Shown here piece by piece: positions 37,966 through 45,660 of a stretch of DNA of 64,000 nucleotides (position 1 is its first letter; the number at the start of each line of letters is the position of its first letter). Where the stretch lies: positions 62,001 to 126,000 of the forward strand of contig JACKFC010000009.1 in assembly GCA_020632665.1 (NCBI GenBank), given 5' to 3'. Below the pieces are notes generated by a model. It was not told where the DNA came from, made no database searches, and saw nothing but the letters and a program-made list of their open reading frames with translations. Both the position numbers and the translations under genes were made by a program. The stretch is from Deltaproteobacteria bacterium (lineage in GTDB: Bacteria; Myxococcota_A; UBA9042).

Positions 37966-39197
37966 CACTCTGCCTCCTCTTCGGCCGAGACCCGGGTCAC
38001 GGTCGCCTCGACCGGCAGCATCGGTGCCAGCGCCGCGGCAAAGCCCGGCATCAGCAGATCCGGCCCGAGCACGACGTAGAGCGCCTCGGCCCCGACTGGA
38101 TGCAGCAGGACGCCGTGCTGCCGATGCACGAAGCGTCGCTCGTCGATGGCGCGCCACATGGCGAAGCGATCACCGCGATCCATGGTCAACAGCCGCTCAC
38201 GCCGGCCGAGCAAGAGCATGCCACCGAGCGGCAACTCGACGCAGAGCGTGTGGCCGTGCGCGACCGCCCAATCGGCCGAGACGGCCTCGCCCTGGCAGCG
38301 ATCGCCCTGCCACAGGCCATAGCGAGGGCTGACGGGCAGGCGCAGCGTGCCGACCGCGGTATCGACCCGGCGCAGCACCGGCGGCTCGATCTCCGGCAAG
38401 GTCCCGGCGCGACGGGCCAGCGCGAGGACCGCGAAGGAGAACGACGCGACCGCGACCACGGCGACGACCACGATCGTGACTCGGCTGCGTCGCGAGGGCG
38501 GCCTGGCGAGCGCATGACCGGCAGCGTCGCGCAGGCGCAGCGGCAGGAGGAGCCCGCCGAGCAACCCGCCGAGGACACCGCCGAGGTGCGCCTCGCCGTC
38601 GACGCGGCCGGCGTCGAGATCATCGGCGAGTCCGCCGAGGCCGAGGATGGTGATCAAGATCACGATCGGCAGGATCACGAGCGAGACGCGGAACCCGCTG
38701 GCCAGGCGTGGCCAGAGCCGCAGGCCGATCGCCAAAAAGGCACCGACCAGGCCGAAGACGCCGCCGGACGCGCCGACCGAGAGCTCGTGGCCAGCGAGGA
38801 TCGTGCCGCCGGCGCCGGCGAGCGAGGCAGAACACCACAGCACCAAGAATCCGGCCGCGCCGTAGGCGATCTCGACGTGACGGCCGATCAGCACCAAGCC
38901 GACGACGTTCAGCAGCAGGTGCGGCCAGCCCTTGTGCAGCAGCGTGCCGGAGAGCGGCCGCCACCAATCTCCGTCCAGCACCCGGTCGGGGATCAGGGCA
39001 CCGGCCAGCAAGAGCCGCTCGACGCCTTGGTCGCCCAGCCACTTGCTCGCGCTCTCTTGCAGGATTCCGACCACGATCAGCGCGCCGACCACGAACCACG
39101 TCGCCCGCGCCGGCCGGCGGAACGCCTCGGCCAGCTGGGCCCGAAAGACCGCTGCCTCGAAACGGCGACGCTGCTCTTCCTGTTGCGGATCGTGCAC
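37965..39197 (-). CDS. Rhomboid family intramembrane serine protease
   Basis: 410 residues. Six transmembrane segments lie between about 33 and 232. The catalytic pair is Ser144 in VGASGG and His204 in EAHLGG; the conserved loop motif LLHKGWPHLLLN (87-97) is present. Rhomboids cleave membrane-embedded substrates. Unusually, a further transmembrane helix and a ~150-residue soluble C-terminal domain (about 240-410) follow, with no family I recognise. The start is GTG 39197 with a weak site. Substrates are unknown; the lipoproteins and single-pass proteins of the same operon are candidates by position. Confidence 0.88.
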   Translation of the reverse strand: MHDPQQEEQRRRFEAAVFRAQLAEAFRRPARATWFVVGALIVVGILQESASKWLGDQGVERLLLAGALIPDRVLDGDWWRPLSGTLLHKGWPHLLLNVVGLVLIGRHVEIAYGAAGFLVLWCSASLAGAGGTILAGHELSVGASGGVFGLVGAFLAIGLRLWPRLASGFRVSLVILPIVILITILGLGGLADDLDAGRVDGEAHLGGVLGGLLGGLLLPLRLRDAAGHALARPPSRRSRVTIVVVAVVAVASFSFAVLALARRAGTLPEIEPPVLRRVDTAVGTLRLPVSPRYGLWQGDRCQGEAVSADWAVAHGHTLCVELPLGGMLLLGRRERLLTMDRGDRFAMWRAIDERRFVHRQHGVLLHPVGAEALYVVLGPDLLMPGFAAALAPMLPVEATVTRVSAEEEAE

Positions 39198-39215
39198 GTG
39201 CGGCGACCCCGGCGC

Positions 39216-39896
39216 CTACGGCGCGGCGCCCGGCTGGCCCTTGGCGGGGCCGTTGCGCGGGAAGAAGCCACCGAACGCCTCGAGCGCGTCGATATGGTCG
39301 CGGTAGACGTCGCGCATCTTCTCCAGCCGCTTCTGCACCGCCTCCATCCGCTCGGAGAAGGTCTCCTGCAGCTCGTGCGGGATGTCTTGGTCGTAGCCGG
39401 CCGCGGCGAGGCGGGCGCGGATCTCGGCCGCCTTGTGGAAGGTGGCGTCGACCTCGTTGCGATGCTTCTGCAGGTAGCGGCGCAGCGCATCGGCCGCCTT
39501 CTCCGGGCGATCGACGTGGTCTTCGAGGATCTTCACGCCGGCCTCGAGCAGATCGCTGGTCGCGTGGATGGTCTTGGTCACCTCGGTGAGCGTCTGCTCG
39601 TCGAGCTTCATGTCGGGGTTGCCGTGGTAGACGGGCTGCGACGGCCCGGCGTCCCGATCGTGCTGCTGATCACCGGCGGGGACGGGCTCGCCGCGGGCGA
39701 TGGTCTCGCTCGACGCGGCGACGACGTGTTGCCCGGGCTTGGTCGGCTCGACGTCAGGCATCGGCGTCGGCAACGCGGGCGCCGGCGGCGGCGCGAGCGG
39801 CGTCGCCGGCTTCGGCGCTTCCTTGCCACAGCCGACGAGCAACACGGAGGCGATCAGCAGAGGCACGGCCGGCGCGAAGAGAGAAGGACATCGCAT
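39216..39896 (-). CDS. Small helical lipoprotein
   Basis: 226 residues with lipobox VGC (Cys23), then a Pro/Ala-rich linker (about 27-60). The remainder is long charged helices (TEVTKTIHATSDLLEAGVKILEDHV, KAADALRRYLQKHRNEVDATFHKAAEIRARL, ERMEAVQKRLEKMRDVYRDHI) suggesting a coiled or bundled domain. No family recognised. Its ATG overlaps the stop of the previous gene (TGATG). It sits in the polysaccharide-type operon between the TPR lipoprotein and rhomboid genes. Confidence 0.65.
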   Translation of the reverse strand: MRCPSLFAPAVPLLIASVLLVGCGKEAPKPATPLAPPPAPALPTPMPDVEPTKPGQHVVAASSETIARGEPVPAGDQQHDRDAGPSQPVYHGNPDMKLDEQTLTEVTKTIHATSDLLEAGVKILEDHVDRPEKAADALRRYLQKHRNEVDATFHKAAEIRARLAAAGYDQDIPHELQETFSERMEAVQKRLEKMRDVYRDHIDALEAFGGFFPRNGPAKGQPGAAP

Positions 39897-40780
39897 CAGA
39901 GGGACCTCAATAGGTCGCGCACCCAGCCCGCCTTGTCGTGGTCGGGGTGGTGCGTCAGGAAGGCTTGGTAGGTGCGTCGGGCGTCGGCCGTCCGGCCGCG
40001 GTGCTGGTAGAGCGTGGCGAGCAAGAGCAGCGCCTCGGCGTAGCGAGGTGCGCGCTTCAGCACCTTCTCGGCCTCGCTGAGCCGACCAGCGTCGAAGAGC
40101 GCCCGCCCCAACAGGGTCCGGGTGCGGTCGCTCGGACGCCGCTGCAACGACGCGGTCAGGCTGACGATGGCGGCGTCCCGCTGCCCCGACTCCAGTTGAC
40201 GCTTGCCGAGGTAATAGAGGTCGGTGGCGTCGAGGCTGGGATCGACCCCGGCCGCGGCGCGGTCCAGCTTGGCGTCGCCGGTGCTCGAAGCAGCGGCCTT
40301 CGGCTCGTCGGCGCGTGCCGCCGGCTTCGGCGACGGGGCAGGCTTCGGCGACGGGGCAGGCTCCGCGCGCGGCTTCGGCTTCGGCTTCGGTGCCGCCTTG
40401 GCGACGACGGGCTCCGGGCGTGGCGCCGCTGGTGCAGGCTCGGCAGCGTCGGGTGCGGCGGCGGCCGGATCGGCAGCGGGGTCGGCGGCGGCGGCAGGGG
40501 CGGCGGCAGGGCCCGCGGCGGGCTCGGCAGCGGCGACTTCGGCGGAGGGCTCGGCAGCGGCGGCCGCCTCGGCCGGCTGCGCCGCGCTGTCCTGCGTCGG
40601 CGTCGCCTCGGCCGCGGGTGGGACGGCGTCGGCCCCGACCTCGAGCGCGCTCAGGGCGTGTTGCGAGAGCCCGACGGGCGGCGCGTGCTCGGTCGTACAG
40701 GCGGAAAACGCGCACACGATCGCCAACGCGACGATGCCGTACGCGAGGGTCGATTCGGGCTGGTAGGTGGGCCGCTGCAT
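39896..40780 (-). CDS. TPR lipoprotein with Ala/Pro linker
   Basis: 294 residues. Signal peptide with lipobox SAC (Cys28), a long Ala/Glu/Pro then Lys/Pro linker (about 60-160, PKPKPKP and PSPKPAPSPKP), and at least three TPR-like repeats at the end (about 185-290, LYYLGKRQLESGQRDAAIVSLTASLQRRP). Such proteins bridge the periplasm or gather partners; alginate and Pel systems use comparable TPR scaffolds (AlgK, PelB). It begins 34 bases after the toroid lipoprotein gene. The export-scaffold reading rests on operon position. Confidence 0.65.
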   Translation of the reverse strand: MQRPTYQPESTLAYGIVALAIVCAFSACTTEHAPPVGLSQHALSALEVGADAVPPAAEATPTQDSAAQPAEAAAAAEPSAEVAAAEPAAGPAAAPAAAADPAADPAAAAPDAAEPAPAAPRPEPVVAKAAPKPKPKPRAEPAPSPKPAPSPKPAARADEPKAAASSTGDAKLDRAAAGVDPSLDATDLYYLGKRQLESGQRDAAIVSLTASLQRRPSDRTRTLLGRALFDAGRLSEAEKVLKRAPRYAEALLLLATLYQHRGRTADARRTYQAFLTHHPDHDKAGWVRDLLRSL

Positions 40781-40814
40781 CGCGCCGAGAGGGTAAGCGC
40801 CGCCTGGGGGGCGG

Positions 40815-42119
40815 TCAACGATCCGGCGTGGTTGCGGAGAGCGCGAGCGATTCGGCCCAGAGCGACGGCGGCGCGATGCCCAGGACCTCGCGGGCGGCGA
40901 AGACGAACCAGACGGTCGGCGCCACAGCCGGCGTGACGGGAAAGTCCTTGGCCCAGCGCGACGCGTAGGTGAGCGGGACGCCGCCGGCGCAGGCCCAACG
41001 GGCCAGCTGGGCGAGGTCGGCCCGGGCGTGCTCACTCCGGCCCAGCCGGTGCAGGGCGATGGCGCGGGCGACCGAGCCTTCGACGAACCAGGTCTGCGCC
41101 GGGTTGTCGTCGCCGGGGCGCCAGATGCGCCAGGGTCCGTCGACGCCGCCGAGCAGGCGGTCGGTCGCGGCGAGGACGGTTGCCGCGCGCGCTGGGTCGC
41201 CGCGCTGCACGTCGAGCAGGGCGCTCCAGGTGCCGACCGCGTCGAGCGCCGGCTCGGCGTCGAGGCCGTCGGGCCGGGCGCCGCGGGCATAGTGGCCGTC
41301 GGCGCCCAGGAAGAGGCGCTCGGCGATCGTCGCGGCGAGACGCGCGCCGTCGAGGTACTCGCCCTCGGCATCGGCGAGCGCCGCGGCGCGCAAGGCGAAG
41401 GCAGCGTCGATATTGTGTTCGGTGCTGGCCCAATCGGCGCGGGCGAGCGGCTCGAAGCTGGCGCCGTCGGCCGACCAGCGCCCGTAGCCACCGAGGACCA
41501 GACCGAGGTTCGGCGCGAAGCGGTCGCGGAGATAGCCGGCGGCGCGGCGCATGGCGAGGCGGTACCGGCCCTCGCCGTAGCGGCGCTCATAACGCGCCAT
41601 GGCGTAAAGCACCCAGGCCACGGCGCCACTGCGGACGTAGCCGAGGTTGTAGAAGCCGTCGTGCTCGATGGCGAAGGAGAAGCCCCACGCTCCGTCGGCG
41701 CGTTGCAGGGCGGCGAGGGTGTCGAGCACCGCGCGGGCCGCGCTCTTGCGCCCCTCTTCGACGCGGAGCAGCGCGTAGAGGGCGTTGTCGTAGGTGAAGC
41801 TGCGGTCGGCCAAGCGCTCGAGGCCGTCGGGACCGCCGGGGTGGCGGGTCGGCGCGGGATAGCTGACGACCGCGGCGCAGTCGGCACACGGGCCCGGCTC
41901 GAACGGCACGGGCTTGTTGGTGGCGTCGAGGTCGTAGAGCTGGCGACGGCGAAAAGGCCGCGTCTGCAAGGCGTCGCTCGCCGCGGTGGCCCAGGACCAG
42001 GGCTCGGCAGCGGCGCAGCGACCATCGGCCGGCGGGGTGACGACCAAGCCACCACCGCAGCCCGCGAGCAGGGAGAGCGGCAGCAGCGCGGCGAGGGCCC
42101 GCGCCGCCGCCCGGGTCAT
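40815..42119 (-). CDS. (alpha/alpha)-toroid lipoprotein, likely glycan-active
   Basis: 434 residues. Signal with lipobox LAGC (Cys21). The body has repeated helix pairs with aromatic and acidic residues at turns (TYDNALYALLRVEEG, FYNLGYVRSGAVAWVLYAM, TEHNIDAAFALRAAAL, DAVGTWSALLDVQRGD, NPAQTWFVEGSVARAIAL), typical of (alpha/alpha)6 barrels such as polysaccharide lyases, glycoside hydrolases and epimerases. CADCAAVV near residue 79 adds a Cys pair. Directly downstream of the GT2 synthase with a 4-base overlap, it is probably a periplasmic enzyme that trims or modifies the new polymer. The reaction is unassigned. Confidence 0.65.
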   Translation of the reverse strand: MTRAAARALAALLPLSLLAGCGGGLVVTPPADGRCAAAEPWSWATAASDALQTRPFRRRQLYDLDATNKPVPFEPGPCADCAAVVSYPAPTRHPGGPDGLERLADRSFTYDNALYALLRVEEGRKSAARAVLDTLAALQRADGAWGFSFAIEHDGFYNLGYVRSGAVAWVLYAMARYERRYGEGRYRLAMRRAAGYLRDRFAPNLGLVLGGYGRWSADGASFEPLARADWASTEHNIDAAFALRAAALADAEGEYLDGARLAATIAERLFLGADGHYARGARPDGLDAEPALDAVGTWSALLDVQRGDPARAATVLAATDRLLGGVDGPWRIWRPGDDNPAQTWFVEGSVARAIALHRLGRSEHARADLAQLARWACAGGVPLTYASRWAKDFPVTPAVAPTVWFVFAAREVLGIAPPSLWAESLALSATTPDR

Positions 42120-44605
42120 TTCGCGACCTTGAGCATCTTCTCGATGGTGGGCGCGTAGACCTGCCAGGTCAGCCGCATCTCGTCGTGGATGAAGCCGGAC
42201 CGCGCCAGCCAGCGCCGCACCGTGGTGATGCCGCCCAGCCAGGGCGGATCGAATTGTGTCGCCTGGTCGGCGAAATCGCCCGAGAAATAGGCGTACATGA
42301 ACTGCTCGTCGTGCATCACCGCGGGGAAGACCGTGGGGATGCCGAAGTGCGAGAGGAGCTTCTCGCCCGCGGGCAGGGCCTGGATATGGTAGGCGCCGCG
42401 GACGTCCTCTTCGTGCTCGGCGATGACGACGTCGAACCAATAGCGATACGGCAGGTCCTGGTCGCCGAAGCGCATGATCATCGGCAAGCCACGGCTGATC
42501 TCGAGCCCCTCGCGCAGCACGAGGACGCGGCCGGAGTCGTGGATGAACATCAGGCCGGGGCCTTCGAGATCCCATTTGCGCTGGAATTGCGCCTCCCAAC
42601 GTCGGCGGAACCACTCGGCGATCTCGCGGTAATCGCTCAAGTCGTGTTGCCAGCGGCCGATCCACCCGGTCCAGCGCAGGTGGAGCATCTTCTCCATCCG
42701 GCGGCGGACGTCACCCGCCGTCGGGCTGGCGAAGGAGTTGAACTCGCAGACCAACCTGCCGCCAGCGCGGACGAAGCGCTCGATGACGGCGACCTCGTTG
42801 CTGGTCAGACCGCCGTAGAGCTTCGGGTTCAGCTCGAGGTGCTCGACCGGGTTGCGGCCGTCGGCGAAGTCGAGCTTGTAGATGCCGTAGGTGTCGGCGA
42901 TGTAGAGCAGGTCGCGGTTCTCGAGGGCTGCGTCGTCGATCTCGGTGGTGGTGCCGGCCTTCGGATCGTAGCCGACGTAGTCGCGCGCCTTGTTCCACAG
43001 CAGGCGGCCCGAGGGCGGCGTCACCTTGCCCTGCGAGAGCAGCCACATCAGGCGGGCGTGCTCGCGGTAGTTGGTCAGCGGCACCGTCTTGTCGACGATC
43101 TGCACGCGCAGGTCGTTGCTCGGCTTGAGCAGCCAGCCGATCGGCATCGCCAGCAGCCCGACCACCAGCAAGGTCGCCAGCGCCGGGATCAGCCAGGTCG
43201 CGCCGCCATCGCTGTCGCGCTCGCGGAAGCCCTGGCGGGTCATCCGGCCCCAGGCCTTCTCACCGAGCAGGTACTTCATGAAGCCGCGGACGCGGTAGGC
43301 CAGCACCATCTGCCGGTAGCCGAAGTTCTCGAAGACGGCGACCGTGAGCAATCGACGCAGGTCGCCGGGCTGGCGGAAGAACGAGAGCGAGAGCTCCTCG
43401 AGCAAGATGCCGCCGAGGCTGAGCAAGAAGCCCGAGAGCAAGGCCACCGCGCCGAAGAGCGAGGCGAAGAGCGGCTCCATCATGCCGCCGACCAAGGTGA
43501 GCAGCAGGTAGATGTAGCCGAAGAGCTCGATGAACGGGCCGAAGAGCTCGAAGAACCAGAAGAAGGGCGTGACGAACAGGCCGATCGTGGCGTAGCGCGG
43601 ATTGAAGGTCATCCGCTTGTGCCGCCACAGCGTGTCGAAGAGGCCGCGCTGCCAGCGGTCGCGCTGGTTGCCGAGGATGCGCAGCGAGTCCGGCGCCTCG
43701 GTGAAGGCGACCGGATCGGGCAGGTGGCGAATGGCGCGGGCCTGCAACCACTTCGGTACGTCGTGGCGCAGGCGAGCGATCAGCTCCATATCCTCGCCGA
43801 CCGAATCGGTCGCATAGCCGCCGGCCTTGACGATGGCCTGCCGACGGAAGAGGCCGAACGCGCCGGAGACGATGAGGTTGCCGCCGAGACCGTCCCAGCC
43901 CAAGCGGCCGACGAGGAAGGCGCGCATGTACTCGATGACCTGGAAGCGAGCCAGCCACGACTTCGGCAGGCCGACCTCGACCACGTTGCCGCGCTCGATG
44001 CGGCAGCCGTTGGCGAGGCAGAGCGAGCCACCCACGCCGACCACTTCGAGGTCGGTGAGGAAGGGTCGGACCAGACGCAGCAGCGCGTCGGGGATGATCA
44101 GCGTGTCGGCGTCGATGGCGCAGACCAGCGGGTAGCGGGCGGCGTTGACGGCGCAGTTCAGCGCGTCGGCCTTGCCGCCGTTCTCCTTGTCGATGACGAC
44201 CAGGCGGCGGTTGATGGCGGAGCGGTAGGTCGCGCGGATCGGCTGGCACTTCAGGTCCAAGCGGAGATCGATCGGCACCGCTTCGAGCGCGAAAGCGTTG
44301 CGCAGCTTCTGCATCGTCGCGTCGGCGCTGCCGTCGTTGACGACGACGACCTCGTGCTGCGGATAGCGCAGGTTCAGCAGCGCGCGGACCGACTCGACGA
44401 CCGTCTTCTCTTCGTTGTGCGCCGGCACGATGATGCTGATCGGCAACGTCGCGCGGCCACGCAGGCTGACGGCCTCGGGGCTGCTGCCCTCGAGGTCGCG
44501 GCGGACCTGGACGACGCCGAAGACCGCCGCGACGAATTGCGCGATATACCCCGCGGTCAACGTCACGAAGTAGACCAGCACGAAGAGGTTCATCACCTCG
44601 ATCAT
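42116..44605 (-). CDS. Processive GT2 polysaccharide synthase with extra C-terminal domain
   Basis: 829 residues. A transmembrane helix (about 5-27) precedes a GT2 domain with VVNDGSAD, the DADT motif near 162-166, GEDMEL near 270 and QRDRW near 313, which together mark a processive synthase of the cellulose/PNAG/hyaluronan type. Several membrane segments follow (about 330-410), then a conserved interface region (YLLGEKAWGRMTRQGF) and another helix (about 468-490). The last ~330 residues are soluble and include IADTYGIYKL, YGGLTSNEVAVIERFVRAGGRLVCEFNSF and MLHLRWTGWIGRW; this resembles a ThuA or class I amidotransferase-like fold, but lacks a recognisable Cys-His pair. UDP-sugar specificity is not deducible. 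ATGA overlap with the HEAT gene upstream. Confidence 0.88.
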   Translation of the reverse strand: MIEVMNLFVLVYFVTLTAGYIAQFVAAVFGVVQVRRDLEGSSPEAVSLRGRATLPISIIVPAHNEEKTVVESVRALLNLRYPQHEVVVVNDGSADATMQKLRNAFALEAVPIDLRLDLKCQPIRATYRSAINRRLVVIDKENGGKADALNCAVNAARYPLVCAIDADTLIIPDALLRLVRPFLTDLEVVGVGGSLCLANGCRIERGNVVEVGLPKSWLARFQVIEYMRAFLVGRLGWDGLGGNLIVSGAFGLFRRQAIVKAGGYATDSVGEDMELIARLRHDVPKWLQARAIRHLPDPVAFTEAPDSLRILGNQRDRWQRGLFDTLWRHKRMTFNPRYATIGLFVTPFFWFFELFGPFIELFGYIYLLLTLVGGMMEPLFASLFGAVALLSGFLLSLGGILLEELSLSFFRQPGDLRRLLTVAVFENFGYRQMVLAYRVRGFMKYLLGEKAWGRMTRQGFRERDSDGGATWLIPALATLLVVGLLAMPIGWLLKPSNDLRVQIVDKTVPLTNYREHARLMWLLSQGKVTPPSGRLLWNKARDYVGYDPKAGTTTEIDDAALENRDLLYIADTYGIYKLDFADGRNPVEHLELNPKLYGGLTSNEVAVIERFVRAGGRLVCEFNSFASPTAGDVRRRMEKMLHLRWTGWIGRWQHDLSDYREIAEWFRRRWEAQFQRKWDLEGPGLMFIHDSGRVLVLREGLEISRGLPMIMRFGDQDLPYRYWFDVVIAEHEEDVRGAYHIQALPAGEKLLSHFGIPTVFPAVMHDEQFMYAYFSGDFADQATQFDPPWLGGITTVRRWLARSGFIHDEMRLTWQVYAPTIEKMLKVAK

Positions 44606-45660
44606 GCGCCCTCCGTGGCCAGCCGGTGCTCGGCGAGGGCACTGCTGGCGTTCTCGTTGCCGCGCGCCGCTGCCTCGCGCAGCGAAGCGGTGCCGAGCGG
44701 GCCGCAGCGGGTCAGCGCGAGCGCGGCGTTGTGCCGCACCCACTCGGCCTCGTCGTCGAGCAAGCGGGCGATATCCTTGCTGGCGCCGTCACCGCCCAGC
44801 GAAGCGGCCGTGGCCACCGCCGCGGAGCGGACTTCCCAGAACTCGTCCTTCATCGCGCGCAGCGCGGCCGGCAGCGCGACCGGATCGTCCAGGGCCTGCA
44901 GCGCGCGCAGGGCCTCGATCCGCACCTCGACGTCGGCGTCGGTGACCGCGTCGATCACGACCTCGATCGCGTCGGTGGCGCCGGCGCGGCCGAGCGCACC
45001 GACCGCGACCAGGCGGAGCTCGGCGGTCTCGCCGTGGGCGGCGCCGATCAGCGGCTCGAGCGGCAGCGGATCGGCGTTGGCCAGCGCGTCGATGGCGCGG
45101 GTCCGGGCCAAGCGGCCGTCCTTGCAGATCGCGGCGAGGCTGACCATGCCCTCCTCGGCGCGACCGAGCGAGCAGAGCGCTTCGAAGGAGGAGAGCCGCA
45201 CGTCGGGCAGCTCGTCCTTGACCAACTTGGCCAAGATCTGCGCCGGATCGCCGAGCGCGCGGGCCTCGCGGATGCAACGCATCCGTTGCCAGGGCCGCTT
45301 GGACGCGTCGCCGGCGCTGACCGCGGCGTAGCCGAGCTCGGTGAAGACGCCCGCAAGCTCCCGTGCGTGGTCCAGGGTCATGAACTCGGAGAGCTCGGTG
45401 AGCAGGCGCCGACCGCTGTCGACGCCGACGCGGGTCGCGGCCGCCTTGACCCGCGCGCGCGCCGCGTCCGGGTTGTCGCCGGTCAATTCCGGCATCGCCT
45501 CGGAGATATCGTTGCGGGCCTTGTCGTAGCGCGCCTCGCGACCGATCGCGCGGCGCCGCATCACGCCGAGCGCGATCAGCGCCGCGAAGACGATGAGCAT
45601 CTCGAGGATCACCACGACGATGACGATGATCTCGGAGAGTGACAGCTGATCGATGCTCAC
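44602..45660 (-). CDS. Membrane-anchored HEAT-repeat protein of the polysaccharide operon
   Basis: 352 residues beginning at GTG. One transmembrane helix (about 10-33, IIVIVVVILEMLIVFAALIA) is followed by a basic stretch (MRRRAIGREARYD), so the large domain is probably cytosolic. About 110-350 are seven or so HEAT repeats (LVKDELPDVRLSSFEALCSLG, AVTDADVEVRIEALRALQAL, MKDEFWEVRSAAVATAASLGG, LDDEAEWVRHNAALALTRCG). A right-handed solenoid like this is a protein-binding platform; by position it may bind the synthase at the membrane. GTGA overlap with the beta-barrel gene and ATGA overlap with the synthase. Confidence 0.75.
   Translation of the reverse strand: MSIDQLSLSEIIVIVVVILEMLIVFAALIALGVMRRRAIGREARYDKARNDISEAMPELTGDNPDAARARVKAAATRVGVDSGRRLLTELSEFMTLDHARELAGVFTELGYAAVSAGDASKRPWQRMRCIREARALGDPAQILAKLVKDELPDVRLSSFEALCSLGRAEEGMVSLAAICKDGRLARTRAIDALANADPLPLEPLIGAAHGETAELRLVAVGALGRAGATDAIEVVIDAVTDADVEVRIEALRALQALDDPVALPAALRAMKDEFWEVRSAAVATAASLGGDGASKDIARLLDDEAEWVRHNAALALTRCGPLGTASLREAAARGNENASSALAEHRLATEGA

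Noticed and set aside
42185..45331. A 1048-codon plus-strand frame opposite the GT2 and HEAT genes
   Set aside because: Shadow frame of two well-supported genes; no ribosome-binding site or recognisable domain.
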